Shown: positions 27,594 through 36,368 of the stretch, one piece after another | Position numbering within the stretch: position 1 is the first letter of the stretch | Layout of the letters: each line of letters begins with the position of its first letter | Origin: Pelobacter propionicus DSM 2379 | GTDB lineage: Bacteria > Desulfobacterota > Desulfuromonadia > Geobacterales > Pseudopelobacteraceae | Length of the DNA stretch: 64,000 nucleotides | Reading direction: 5' to 3' | Assembly (NCBI RefSeq): GCF_000015045.1 | Contig: NC_008609.1 | Span: 2,365,501-2,429,500 of the forward strand | Program-made: the position numbers and the translations under genes | Notes under the pieces: generated by a model | Told to the model about the DNA's origin: nothing | Database searches by the model: none | What the model saw: the letters and a program-made list of their open reading frames with translations, nothing else

Positions 27594-27713
27594 GAAACAA
27601 TTCTCCTTGTTCCGATATATTCACGCCTAAGGTGCTGTCATGTTGACAAAAAGAAAGACGCGCGGACGGACCGAATGGTTACATTTTTCGTCCCCGGAGA
27701 ATCAGTTTTTCCG

Positions 27714-28190
27714 CTAGCTGATGGTCGCCGCCAGGAGCATCCTGATCTGGCTGGACACCTCAATCATGAAATCCGAGTTTTTCTTCCTCAGTTCATCACT
27801 CAGCTGGGATTCGTCATACCGGGCCAGCACGCTGATTTCGTCCACGGTGAAATTACGCTTCAACCCGGCGGTAATCATGCGCTTCATGATGTCCGGGGTC
27901 AAGTTCACCCTGATGCGATTGAGCGCCTTTTCCCGGTCGGATTCGGCAAGCGACGCCGGCAGCTGCTTTTCAATGGCTGAGTAGACCGATGCCGACATCA
28001 GCTCGGGCGGGTTTCGACCAAGGTAACTGCTGATCGCCTCATCCAGCGCCCTTCTGTCGTCATCTCGCTCGAGCAGGGAACCGCCGCCCTGGGTCACCAG
28101 AACGACCCTGGGCTGGCTGGCATGGGCAATGCCGCCCCCAGCGGCAGCAAGGGAAAGACCGATTACCACAAGGCATGCACTCTTCTTCAT
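27714..28190 (-). CDS. Periplasmic protein, DUF2059-like
   Basis: A 158-residue protein starting at the ATG behind GAGGAGG (28190), with a signal peptide of about 24 residues (GIAHAS). The mature protein is helical. Its C-terminal 60 residues (I-T-A-G-L-K-R-N-F-T-V-D-E-I, A-R-Y-D-E-S-Q-L) resemble the DUF2059 family of small periplasmic proteins; the match is by eye and moderate. It lies directly downstream of the MacAB-TolC genes on the same strand, so it may be co-expressed with them. Function is unknown. Confidence 0.6.
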   Translation of the reverse strand: MKKSACLVVIGLSLAAAGGGIAHASQPRVVLVTQGGGSLLERDDDRRALDEAISSYLGRNPPELMSASVYSAIEKQLPASLAESDREKALNRIRVNLTPDIMKRMITAGLKRNFTVDEISVLARYDESQLSDELRKKNSDFMIEVSSQIRMLLAATIS

Positions 28191-28260
28191 TTTCTCCTCC
28201 TCGTTTGCCACGGTCTCAGCGCCGGAACACGCTTCCGCGGCAGGTCCACACAGATGCCGG

Positions 28261-29820
28261 TCACTCTTTATCCCCGGATGTCGCCGTCATGGCTCCACCC
28301 AGGGCCTGGTAGAGGGTCATTAGATTCTTGAGCCGGTTAAGCCTGTTCTCGACCAGGGAGTTCTCGGCGCTGCGCCGGCTCTCCTGGCCGTCCAGCCAGA
28401 GTTGCAGCTCCGTGGCCCCGGCGCGATAGCGGACCTCGGCCAACTCCTCGGCCTTTCTGGCCAGACTCAGCGACTCCTCCAGGCAGCTGTTTTCCTCCTC
28501 GTACTGGACGCGGCCGGACAGGGCGTTCTCCACGTCACTGAGGGCCGCGTAGAGCGTCTGACGGAAGTTGACCACGGCCTCCTCATATTCCGTCTTTGAG
28601 ATGGCCACGTCAAGCTTCATGGTGTTCCACTGGATGAACGGCAGAGTCAGACTCGCTCCCAGGGCGGCATAGGGGTTCTGCAGAAAACTCAGCAGGCTGG
28701 TGCTGCTCGTGCCGAGCGTTCCGGTGAGGGAGAAGGCTGGATAGTAGCTGGCGCGGGTGTAATCAACGTTGGCCAGGTATTTCCTGAGCCGCTGCTCCGC
28801 CGCCCGCAGGTCGGGACGCCTGCCCAGCAGACTGGCGGGGAGATCGGCACTCACCGCCGGGAGCGGGCCGGCGGGCAGGCGCTCACGCTCGGGCACACTG
28901 TTCTGAGGGGCCTGGTCGAACAGTATGGCCAGGGCATTGCGCGCCTCCGTGCGCTGCCGGATGAGATCGGTCAGTCCGGCGCGCTGGCTGGCCAGGGTCT
29001 GCCGGGCCTGGACCAGATCCAGGGAGGAGACGGCGCCGGCGTTGTATTTTACCTCCACCAGATCCAGGCACTTCCGGGCATAGGCGATGCTGGCTTCGGT
29101 CGTAGCGATGCGCTCGTTCAGATAGGCGATCTGCCAGTAATCCTTTGCTGTCGTGGCGATCAGAGACAGGGCCGTGCTCTGGCGGTCGGATTCGGTGGCC
29201 TCGGCCTCCCAGCGGCTGGCGTCGCGGTTGCTGGCCAGCTTACCCCACAGGTCCAGCTCGTAGCTCACCGCACCGGTGACACCGCTGGATTCGCTGCTGG
29301 TGTGCCGCTTCAGGTCGCGGCTGACGCTGCTTGTGGCCTCGACAGTCACCGTGGGGGTTATGTTGGTATCGGTCAGCCGGGAGTTGAGCTGGGCACGGCG
29401 TACCTTGATGGTCGCCGCGGCCAGGTCGTTGTTGGTGGTGAGGGCCCGCTCGATCAGGCTGTTCAGGGTCGGATCGTTGAAATCGCGCCACCACCTTTCA
29501 CCATTGGCCACCGCCGTGCCGCTGGTGGTCTCCCCCTGCCAGCCTTGCGGCAGGTTCACCTCCGTCCTGCTGTACTGGCTACGGGGAAGCAGGCCGCCGC
29601 AGCCGCCAAGCAGGAGCGTTGCCGCCAGGAGGAAGAGGGCCACCGATCCCCGGCGCCACCCTGGGGAGCAGGCAGGCCGCCGAAACGGTTTGTGATCGGT
29701 TTCGAGCACCCCCTTGCCGTGACGTTCAGGCCAGGTATCACACACCGGCTCGGCGGGCAATTCCACCATGGGGGGGCGGGTTACCCCCGATGTCCGTATG
29801 GAATAGAAAAAGTCGTTCAT
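28261..29820 (-). CDS. Outer-membrane efflux lipoprotein of the MacAB system (NodT family)
   Basis: A 519-residue TolC-like outer-membrane factor. A lipobox (TLLLGGC74) follows a hydrophobic stretch, then the mature domain begins G-E-R-W-W-R-D-F-N-D-P-T-L-N-S-L-I. The second repeat carries L-L-G-R-R-P-D-L-R-A-A-E-Q-R-L. The N terminus from the first ATG is about 70 residues longer than typical before the lipobox. A later start may be used: the frame runs from ATG 29820, directly after macB, but a start nearer 29706 would give a normal signal peptide. As the third gene of macA-macB-tolC it supplies the channel of the export system. Confidence 0.88.
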   Translation of the reverse strand: MNDFFYSIRTSGVTRPPMVELPAEPVCDTWPERHGKGVLETDHKPFRRPACSPGWRRGSVALFLLAATLLLGGCGGLLPRSQYSRTEVNLPQGWQGETTSGTAVANGERWWRDFNDPTLNSLIERALTTNNDLAAATIKVRRAQLNSRLTDTNITPTVTVEATSSVSRDLKRHTSSESSGVTGAVSYELDLWGKLASNRDASRWEAEATESDRQSTALSLIATTAKDYWQIAYLNERIATTEASIAYARKCLDLVEVKYNAGAVSSLDLVQARQTLASQRAGLTDLIRQRTEARNALAILFDQAPQNSVPERERLPAGPLPAVSADLPASLLGRRPDLRAAEQRLRKYLANVDYTRASYYPAFSLTGTLGTSSTSLLSFLQNPYAALGASLTLPFIQWNTMKLDVAISKTEYEEAVVNFRQTLYAALSDVENALSGRVQYEEENSCLEESLSLARKAEELAEVRYRAGATELQLWLDGQESRRSAENSLVENRLNRLKNLMTLYQALGGAMTATSGDKE

Positions 29821-29826
29821 AGTGAC

Positions 29827-31785
29827 CTACTCCCTGGCCAACGCTTCGATCGGGTCGAGACGCGCCGCGTTGCGTGCCGGCAAGAAGCCGAACAGGATAC
29901 CGATGATGCTTGAGCAGAGAAACGCCGATACGATCGAGGCCAGGGAAAACTGCATGGCAAAGCTGGAGACGAACAACGGAAAGAGCAGCCCCACCCCGTA
30001 GGAGAGCAGGATGCCGATCAGGCCGCCGATCAGGCAGACCAGCACCGATTCGATCAGGAACTGCTGCAGGATGTCGTCCTGCCGGGCGCCCACGGCCAGG
30101 CGGATGCCGATCTCATGGGTCCTTTCGGTGACCGAGACCAGCATGATGTTCATGACCCCGATCCCCCCCACCACCAGCGAGACAACGGCAATGGCCGAGA
30201 TCATCAGGGCCATGGTGGAGGTGGTCTTGTTCACGGTTTTCATGATGGTGTCGCTGCTGTTGGTGAAGAAGTCCTTGCGGCCGTGGCGCTGCGTCAGGAG
30301 CTTGATGATGCTCTGCTCGGCGATCTGGTTGGAAAAACCGTCCCGGACCCTGACCGTGATGGAACTGAAATACTGCTCTCCCAGAAGCCGGCTCATGGCG
30401 GCGCTGTAGGGAATCCACACCTCCAGGTTCTGGCTGCTGCCGAAGGGACCATCCTTTTCCTTGGTCACGGCCATGACCCGGCAGGGGAGCGAGCCGACAA
30501 AGAGCACCTTGCCAACCGGATCAATGTCTTTGAAGAATTTCTTTCTGGTGTTCTGGTCGATAACCACCACCTGGGCCTGGCGCTTGATATCATCGGAACC
30601 AAAGGGGGCGCCCTGTGCGGTCTTGTATCCCTTGACACGGAAATACTGTTCCCCCACGCCGCTGACCGTGGCATTGGCCGTGATGTTGTGGTAGCGCAGG
30701 AGCTGGGTGCCGCCGGTGGAGGGGGTCGTGCTGTCCACGTAGACCTGTGCCTTCAGCGCCTCCAGATCGGCAGGCACCAGTGTCTGGATATCGGCGGCAT
30801 CCTCATCCCCCCAATCCTTACCCGGATTGATATCGATGACATTGGTCCCCATGGCGCTGATATCATTGATCACCTTCTGGCGGGCGCCCTGACCCAGCGC
30901 CACGACGGAGACCACCGAGGTGATGCCGATGATGATCCCCAGCATGGTCAGAAGCGTCCGCATGCGGTGGGATGCCATGGCGATCAGGGCCATCTTGAAA
31001 GCCTCGGCGAAGCGCCCCCAGTTGGCCTGTAAAAAGGTGGCGTCTTTCTCCGGCAGTCTCCTCTGGGGCAATTTCTCCTTTGCAGCCGTTTTCACGGCTG
31101 GGTTGCACTGGTCCCGGACAATCTCGCCATCGCTGATCTCGATGATCCGCTGGGCGTGGCTGGCCACCTGCATGTCATGGGTGACCAGGATGATGGTGTG
31201 CCCCCGGTCGTGCAGCTCATGGAGAATGGTCATCATCTCCTGGCCGCTCCTGCTGTCCAAGGCACCGGTCGGTTCATCGGCCAGTATCAGGTCGCCGCCG
31301 TTCATCAGCGCCCGGGCAATACTCACCCGCTGCTGCTGGCCGCCGGAGAGCTGGTTGGGGCGGTGGTCGCAGCGATCCCCCAGGCCAAGGCGGCGGAGCA
31401 GCTCGATGGCCCGCGCCCGCCGCTCCCCCTTGCGCATTCCGGCATAGACCGCCGGTATTTCGGCGTTCTGGGTGGCGCTCAGGTGCGGCATCAGGTGGTA
31501 GCGCTGGAAGATGAAGCCGAAGTACTCCCGCCGCAGCCTGGCCAGTTCGTTTCCCGAGAGCCGGCCCACCTCCATGCCGTTTATGCGGTACATTCCCTCG
31601 CTTGGCCGATCCAGACAGCCGAGGATGTTCATCAGGGTGGATTTTCCCGACCCGGAGGCGCCCACGATGGCCACCATCTCGCCGCTGCGGATGCTCAGGT
31701 CGATCCCCTTCAGCACCGGGATCTCCTCTCCTCCGGTGACAAAGCGCCGCCCCACCCCCTGGAGTTCTAGTAATGGCCGTTCCAT
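29827..31785 (-). CDS. macB: MacB-like ABC exporter (ATP-binding/permease)
   Basis: A 652-residue MacB-type protein. The N-terminal nucleotide-binding domain has Walker A G-A-S-G-S-G-K-S-T (about residues 42-50), the signature L-S-G-G-Q-Q-Q-R (about 145-152) and Walker B L-I-L-A-D-E-P-T-G-A-L-D. A transmembrane helix at about 275, a large periplasmic domain and three C-terminal helices follow (V-V-G-G-I-G-V-M-N-I-M-L-V-S-V-T-E-R-T-H-E-I-G motif). It powers export of macrolides, peptides or lipid-like substrates by a mechanotransmission mechanism (family knowledge). It follows macA with a 2-base gap and precedes the outer-membrane factor by 6 bases, so all three form an operon. Confidence 0.93.
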   Translation of the reverse strand: MERPLLELQGVGRRFVTGGEEIPVLKGIDLSIRSGEMVAIVGASGSGKSTLMNILGCLDRPSEGMYRINGMEVGRLSGNELARLRREYFGFIFQRYHLMPHLSATQNAEIPAVYAGMRKGERRARAIELLRRLGLGDRCDHRPNQLSGGQQQRVSIARALMNGGDLILADEPTGALDSRSGQEMMTILHELHDRGHTIILVTHDMQVASHAQRIIEISDGEIVRDQCNPAVKTAAKEKLPQRRLPEKDATFLQANWGRFAEAFKMALIAMASHRMRTLLTMLGIIIGITSVVSVVALGQGARQKVINDISAMGTNVIDINPGKDWGDEDAADIQTLVPADLEALKAQVYVDSTTPSTGGTQLLRYHNITANATVSGVGEQYFRVKGYKTAQGAPFGSDDIKRQAQVVVIDQNTRKKFFKDIDPVGKVLFVGSLPCRVMAVTKEKDGPFGSSQNLEVWIPYSAAMSRLLGEQYFSSITVRVRDGFSNQIAEQSIIKLLTQRHGRKDFFTNSSDTIMKTVNKTTSTMALMISAIAVVSLVVGGIGVMNIMLVSVTERTHEIGIRLAVGARQDDILQQFLIESVLVCLIGGLIGILLSYGVGLLFPLFVSSFAMQFSLASIVSAFLCSSIIGILFGFLPARNAARLDPIEALARE

Positions 31786-31787
31786 GC

Positions 31788-32987
31788 TCAGCGCCTCCCG
31801 CCCGGGGGAGCGCCCATGGCGCCGGATGCTTCCGTTGCCGGAAGCGTCGTGCTGTCACCCACCACCACCTTCTCCCCTTCGCGCAACCCCTCCAGCACCT
31901 GCACCTGGACGTTGTTGGAGATGCCGGTGCGGATGGTTCGCTCCAGAGCTTCTCCATCTTTCAACACCCTGACCCGGTAGCGGTTATCCTTAAGCTTCTC
32001 TCCCAGGGCCGAAACCGGGATGCAGAGCGCCTGTCGGACTTGATTGAGGAGAATGGAAACCTGGGCGGTCATGGAGACCTTAAGCCTCCCGGCGGGATTG
32101 GGCACCTCGAACAGGCCATAGTAATAGATTGCCGAACTGGAGCTGGAGCTGCTGCTGGAACTAGAACTGCTGGTACTGCTGGAAACCGGCCCCGGTTCGA
32201 TGGCCCGCAGCTTGCCGTAGTAGCGCGTGTCGCTATCGCCCAGCAGGGTGAAGTAGGTCGTCAGGCCGGGCCTGACCCGGTTGACATCCGCCTCGGAGAT
32301 CTTGGCCTTGACGGTCATGGTATCAAGGGTGGCCAGGGTTATGATGGTGGTGGAAGACTGTGTGGAAACCACCGTCTGCCCCTCCTCGGTATCAATGGAG
32401 ATGACAATCCCATCGATGGGAGCGCTGATGTGGTGGTAGCCCAGGTTGGCTTTTGCGTTATCCACGGCGATTCTTGCCTTCCTGATCTGGGCATCCAGGG
32501 CGGAGATGTCACAGCCTGTGCTCTCCAGCTGGGCCTGGGCGCTCTCCAGGTCCGACCTGGAGGAAGCATCCTGTGCATTCATCCGGCTTTGGCGCTTGAA
32601 GGCCAGCTCGTACTGTTTCAGCAACGCCTGCTTGGAGCGTTTCTGGGCGGCCAGGTTCACCACCTCCGCCTCGGCATCCATGAGGGTGTTTTTCTGAAGC
32701 ACCGGATCGATCTCGGCCAAAAGCTGTCCCTTTTTCACCCGGTCGCCAAGTTCGACGTGCAGGGTCTGCAACTGGCCGGTCACCTGCGACCCCACCTCGA
32801 CGGTCTTGAACGCCTTGACGATGCCGGTGGCAAGGACGCTCTCTTCCAGGTCCATCCTGACGGCATCGGCGGTAACAAAGGTTGCCTTTGGTTTGCCGAA
32901 GAACAGCTTCTTGACAGCCAGGCCGGTTCCCAGCAGGACCAGGAGCACAACGGTTCCGATAATGATCTGTTTTCGCGACATATTCAT
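31788..32987 (-). CDS. macA: MacA-like periplasmic adaptor
   Basis: A 399-residue membrane-fusion protein. It has a short cytoplasmic N terminus, one anchor helix (about residues 7-24), the lipoyl half motifs V-G-S-Q-V-T-G-Q-L and I-S-A-P-I-D-G-I-V, and a coiled-coil hairpin between them. It connects MacB to the outer-membrane factor encoded downstream. A run of serine (residues 269-285, with one Thr at 272) interrupts the beta-barrel region, which is unusual for MacA. The gene follows the PDZ gene after about 60 bases, and a weak promoter between them cannot be excluded. Confidence 0.9.
   Translation of the reverse strand: MNMSRKQIIIGTVVLLVLLGTGLAVKKLFFGKPKATFVTADAVRMDLEESVLATGIVKAFKTVEVGSQVTGQLQTLHVELGDRVKKGQLLAEIDPVLQKNTLMDAEAEVVNLAAQKRSKQALLKQYELAFKRQSRMNAQDASSRSDLESAQAQLESTGCDISALDAQIRKARIAVDNAKANLGYHHISAPIDGIVISIDTEEGQTVVSTQSSTTIITLATLDTMTVKAKISEADVNRVRPGLTTYFTLLGDSDTRYYGKLRAIEPGPVSSSTSSSSSSSSSSSSSAIYYYGLFEVPNPAGRLKVSMTAQVSILLNQVRQALCIPVSALGEKLKDNRYRVRVLKDGEALERTIRTGISNNVQVQVLEGLREGEKVVVGDSTTLPATEASGAMGAPPGGRR
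32133..32183 (-). repeat. Serine-codon tract in macA
   Basis: A run of Ser codons (mostly AGC/TCC/AGT) covers residues 269-285 of the MacA-like protein. Mixed codons argue against a simple slippage microsatellite and for selection on the protein or an old repeat. Confidence 0.75.
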
Positions 32988-33047
32988 GGTGTCATTTCCG
33001 TTTTGTTTCTACAGTCGCCCGCGAATAGTCAATGGCGCCAGGAATTC

Positions 33048-33386
33048 TCAGGCAGGCCAGTACTCTTCAACGTAGGGAATCGTCACGAACCGCCAGGCGC
33101 TGACTCGACGGAACAGAATCCTGATCGGATCCCTCGATTCACGCCCGACCAGGGACCCTTCCAGGTCGTCGAACGTCCTGACCGGCAGGCCGTCCACCTC
33201 GGCAATGATATCTCCGGAGGCAATGCCGGTCAGATCGGCGACACTTCCCAGCCTGACCGTGGCCACGATCAGCCCCTGATCAGTCTCCATTCCGCTTCGC
33301 TGCGCGGAAAAACCGTTGATCCGGCTGATAACCATACCCAACACATCCAGGCTTGCCGCCCTCCTGTCAGGGCATACAAAATCCAC
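33048..33386 (-). CDS. Small stand-alone PDZ-domain protein
   Basis: A 112-residue protein consisting mainly of one PDZ domain. The GTG at 33386 is preferred because GGAGG lies 6 bases before it. It overlaps the last base of the Spy-like gene stop (TAGTG), which implies translational coupling. The PDZ core is visible: A-D-L-T-G-I-A-S-G-D-I-I-A-E-V-D-G (about residues 50-66), followed by the V-x-T-F-D-D-L alpha-2 helix region. No signal peptide or protease domain is present, so it is probably a cytoplasmic or non-classically exported binding module. Its position between a Spy-like chaperone and MacAB suggests a role in the same stress response, but this is inference. Confidence 0.72.
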   Translation of the reverse strand: MDFVCPDRRAASLDVLGMVISRINGFSAQRSGMETDQGLIVATVRLGSVADLTGIASGDIIAEVDGLPVRTFDDLEGSLVGRESRDPIRILFRRVSAWRFVTIPYVEEYWPA

Positions 33387-33961
33387 TACCAACCTCCCTC
33401 ATCCGCGGCGTCCGGGTGGCGCGGCCACTCTCCCCCGCAGGGTGGCGGAGGCATGTGGCACGGACCACATTCATCGGCGCAGCAGGGGGCGGGGCCACGG
33501 CCACCACGGAAGGGTGGCGGGAATTTTTCCGCCTCTGCCCGCTGTTCAGGCGTGAGCAGGGCGTTGATCCGACTCCTGACTCTGGCCCGGGAAACAGTCA
33601 GCTCCACCTCTGACTGGGCCACCTTGCTGGCGATGTTACGAAATGCGGTCTCGTCAAAGGCCTCGCTTTCTTCGACCACCCGAAGCTGCTTCCGAGACTC
33701 CGCCAGATTACTGAGCAGCTTCGAGCTGTTTTCATTCTCCTTAATCATAAGCGCCCTGATCTTCGTCTGCTGCTCAGCGCTCAACGAAAGCCGACGGGTC
33801 ATCCGGCAGAGCAGCGCCTCAGGAGGTGGAGCCATCACCTCGTCCGGTTTCGGACAACAACCGCCACGAGGGCCATGGCCGTCACTGCCCGCCGCACCCG
33901 CGACGCCGGCCGCGGCCATTACAGCCAATAGCAGAACAGATGTGAGTAGTTTTCGTTTCAT
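33386..33961 (-). CDS. Spy/CpxP-like periplasmic protein, Cys-rich
   Basis: A 191-residue exported protein of the Spy/CpxP/ZraP (LTxxQ) family. Signal peptide: residues 1-24. Two family motifs are present, L-S-L-S-A-E-Q (58-64) and L-T-P-E-Q (136-140), framing a helical hairpin with many Glu and Arg. It is unusual in carrying cysteines near both ends, C35/C36, C52 and, in a Pro-rich tail, C160, C161, C165, C168 and C175, suggesting metal binding like ZraP or CnrX-type sensors. Role inferred: periplasmic chaperone or metal/stress sensor feeding the BaeS/CpxA-like kinase at 36461. It is coupled with the PDZ gene. Confidence 0.8.
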   Translation of the reverse strand: MKRKLLTSVLLLAVMAAAGVAGAAGSDGHGPRGGCCPKPDEVMAPPPEALLCRMTRRLSLSAEQQTKIRALMIKENENSSKLLSNLAESRKQLRVVEESEAFDETAFRNIASKVAQSEVELTVSRARVRSRINALLTPEQRAEAEKFPPPFRGGRGPAPCCADECGPCHMPPPPCGGEWPRHPDAADEGGW

Positions 33962-33991
33962 CCGAGTATCTCCTTACCTATCGCATTCACC

Positions 33992-34300
33992 CTACCACCC
34001 CGCGGGAGCATCACTCGTGCCATGCCCCCCTCCCGGTGGTGCGGGCGGTGGCCCCTCGGGAACCGCTGCAAGCTGCCCCTCAAATTTCCGGCAGGTTGCC
34101 TTGATGCTTGATCCCTGGGGAGTGGTGACCGTCACCGCATCTCCCTCATCCTTGTTCGCGCAGGCATCGAATGCCTCTTGGGGAGGCTTTCTCCCTCTGC
34201 TTCCTCCCGGCCGCGGACCGCCATCGCCCCAAGCGGCAACCGGAACCAGGATGGCAAGCAGACAGAGCGCCGTCTTTCTGTTCAACCGGTTTCGTTGCAT
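33992..34300 (-). CDS. Small secreted protein, Gly/Pro-rich tail
   Basis: A 102-residue exported protein. The ATG at 34300 follows AGGAGG by about 10 bases, and a signal peptide covers residues 1-25 (AAWGD). Cys at about 47 and 70 could form one disulfide. The C-terminal 25 residues are Pro/Gly-rich. It lies directly upstream of the Spy-like gene (30-base gap), so it is probably in the same transcript. The middle resembles a small metal-response-type periplasmic protein, but no family could be named. Confidence 0.6.
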   Translation of the reverse strand: MQRNRLNRKTALCLLAILVPVAAWGDGGPRPGGSRGRKPPQEAFDACANKDEGDAVTVTTPQGSSIKATCRKFEGQLAAVPEGPPPAPPGGGHGTSDAPAGW

Positions 34301-34473
34301 ATCCTCAGTACCTCCTTTGCATGTGTGTCGTGGCCGAAACAGCGGAATACCACGCACGCCTTCGAGAACATCGCCAATCTCCAGTCAAACCATAGCGGGT
34401 GAATGTGATGGAAATATGTAACAACCAAGGAGAAACCGTATCAGCTGACAGATACGCATCCACGAACCTGCTA

Positions 34474-34506
34474 TAAAAAAAGACCGCCTCCCGGGGGAGG
34501 CAGTCT
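34474..34506 (-). terminator. Rho-independent terminator of the EF-hand gene
   Basis: On the minus strand GACTGCCTCC pairs with GGAGGCGGTC around a short CCCGG-type loop, followed by seven Ts. It separates the EF-hand gene from the small secreted protein and Spy-like gene downstream. Confidence 0.82.
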
Positions 34507-34530
34507 GAGCGCAATTCCTTGTGCAACGGA

Positions 34531-35352
34531 TCAGCCGGTGACACTGATCAGAGATTCAGTGCCTGACTTGGTTTGGGACGTATATGACCTGGAGAGTTGA
34601 TCCAGCAGCGTCTGCAACTGGGCAATCAGGTCAGTGCTGGAACCGCTGATCGAACTCAGCGAGGATGTACCCGTTGTCTGCTCATCCTCATCCTCCGCAG
34701 GAGGTCCCATGGCCATGCCACCCGGCGGAGGCGCGGGTGCAAAGCCGCTCTCGTCCATGAACGATTTCAGTTCGTCGCTACCCAGCGAACCATCGCCGTC
34801 ACTGTCGTAGGACGAAAACGTATCCTCGTCCACCGAGATACTCTGGCCGGTCATGCTGTTCAGGTTCTGAGCCAAGGTCTTCAACTCGTCCAGAGAAACA
34901 CCGCCACTACTGTCGTTATCCACCGTGCCGAAGAATCCGTCACCTTCGTTGTTCGATGCCGATGTTGACACACCCATGGACTGAAGCTGGGACAAAAGGC
35001 TCTGCAAACCGGAGATGATCGAAGCGAGCGTATCGTCCTCTTCTCCCGTATGTTCCGAATAGGTCGTTGCCGCCTGTTCCGCGCTGGGAGGTGGCGGCGC
35101 CATGCCTTCCATGTCCAGGGGAGGCTTAGTGCTGTCCAGCACGGCATTCAGTTCATCTTCCGACAGTGTTCCGTTTCCGTCGCTGTCGTACTGTGCGAAA
35201 GACTCCTCGCTCGCATCAAGGTTCGATTCGGCTATCATTTCCGACAGCGTCTGCAATTCCGACCGGGAAACGTCGTTGCTGGCGTCACTGTCAACTTTCT
35301 TGAACAGGTCAAATACAGTACTGCTTGTGCTGATACCGCTGATAGTACTCAT
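34531..35352 (-). CDS. Four EF-hand calcium-binding protein
   Basis: A 273-residue acidic protein with four EF-hand loops: D21-E32 (D-S-D-A-S-N-D-V-S-R-S-E), D56-E67 (D-S-D-G-N-G-T-L-S-E-D-E), D145-E156 (D-N-D-S-S-G-G-V-S-L-D-E) and D183-E194 (D-S-D-G-D-G-S-L-G-S-D-E). They occur as two pairs, each followed by a Pro-rich linker, suggesting an internal duplication. No classical signal peptide is seen; the Ser/Thr-rich N terminus and the C-terminal Ser/Gln-rich stretch might be used in non-classical export. It has its own terminator. Calcium binding is predicted, function unknown. Confidence 0.75.
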   Translation of the reverse strand: MSTISGISTSSTVFDLFKKVDSDASNDVSRSELQTLSEMIAESNLDASEESFAQYDSDGNGTLSEDELNAVLDSTKPPLDMEGMAPPPPSAEQAATTYSEHTGEEDDTLASIISGLQSLLSQLQSMGVSTSASNNEGDGFFGTVDNDSSGGVSLDELKTLAQNLNSMTGQSISVDEDTFSSYDSDGDGSLGSDELKSFMDESGFAPAPPPGGMAMGPPAEDEDEQTTGTSSLSSISGSSTDLIAQLQTLLDQLSRSYTSQTKSGTESLISVTG

Positions 35353-35794
35353 GATATGACTCCTTGCAGGTTTCAGTTCACAGGTTTAGGCTGTTCCGAT
35401 GCATGTATGATGACACCTCGATCAGTCGGTGTCACCGGTGGCTTCCACAGAAGAGGTCCGGCCTGTTTACGCACATCGTTTTCGGGTTCCGCCATCACCC
35501 CCAGAGCGTCCACTGCATGCGGACGGTCCAGCCGGCGACGGCGCTCAGCGTCCATGGTTTCATGCCCGTGTACCCCCTTTCGAACACGACATGACGGACA
35601 GGTTGCAAGCGGTGAAAGGGCATCCTTCTCTTGGCAGGGGAAAGATGAACCCAGTTGAAGGCGTTTAATTGTAAGAGAACAATGGGGAAGAAATGTGAAA
35701 AAAACGAGGAAAGAGGCTCTTCCCCTGGCCAGGCGGGAAGAACTGGGCGCCAGACAGACGAAGGGTGCAGGTCGGTTGACACGCCAAAGCGCAG
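35353..35794. other. Intergenic region without a supported gene
   Basis: About 440 bases between two minus-strand genes. A 153-residue minus-strand frame covers most of it and contains a C-P-S-C pair, but there is no signal for translation start and no recognisable family, so it was not called. AAATGTGAAA (35691-35700) also occurs at 36365, upstream of the two-component system. Confidence 0.4.
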
Positions 35795-36277
35795 TCAGAC
35801 GCTGGCAAGCCTCCCCGGAGGGAGCGCGGGACACTGGTTGATCTCGGAACGGAGAAACCTGACCATCTCCTGCTGTTCCGGAGTCAGGAGGGCATGTATC
35901 TGACAGTGGGCCTTGATGCGGAAGACAGTCAACTCCGCGTCGATCCTGGCCTGACCAGCGGCAAGATCGCGCACAGCTTCCTCGTCGAAGGTCATGGCCT
36001 CGGCAGCCTGCATCAGACGGTTCCTGTTTTCATCCACCTTATCCAAAAGCGGCCTGACCATCTCCATTTCGGCATCGATGATGGCATTGATCCTGTTTTT
36101 CTGATTGCTGCTCAACCTGAGCACCCGTGACATGCGCATGAGAAAATTGCGCAACGACAGTTCGGCATCCACCATGAGGTCACCGCCCCTCCCCGTACCA
36201 GGCCCCGCCAAGGCTCCACCAACAACGATGGCCGCCACCAGGGGAGTCACCGTACGCACATTTCGCCTGTTTGCCAT
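35795..36277 (-). CDS. Spy/CpxP-like periplasmic protein divergent from the two-component system
   Basis: A 160-residue exported protein of the LTxxQ family (Spy/CpxP-like), with a signal peptide (about residues 1-25) and a helical core rich in Arg, Met and Glu. L-T-P-E-Q is at residues 131-135. It is transcribed away from the sensor kinase gene, the arrangement of cpxP relative to cpxRA in E. coli, where the small protein inhibits the kinase. Here that role is inferred from gene position and family. Start 36277 is taken from the ATG opening the signal peptide, although ribosome-binding sequence is weak; the frame begins at 36316. Confidence 0.78.
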   Translation of the reverse strand: MANRRNVRTVTPLVAAIVVGGALAGPGTGRGGDLMVDAELSLRNFLMRMSRVLRLSSNQKNRINAIIDAEMEMVRPLLDKVDENRNRLMQAAEAMTFDEEAVRDLAAGQARIDAELTVFRIKAHCQIHALLTPEQQEMVRFLRSEINQCPALPPGRLASV

Positions 36278-36368
36278 ATTCCGCCTACCCACACTATCAA
36301 TTGGGGAGTAATCCAATTTTCCCTGTACAGCTGATACCGCCGGGGTGTGGACGAATTATGGACAAAAT

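Noticed and set aside
31773-34421. 882-residue open reading frame on the plus strand
   Set aside because: It runs antisense to macA, PDZ, Spy-like and other well-supported minus-strand genes. Length is explained by GC-rich codon bias, and no start signal or domain was seen.
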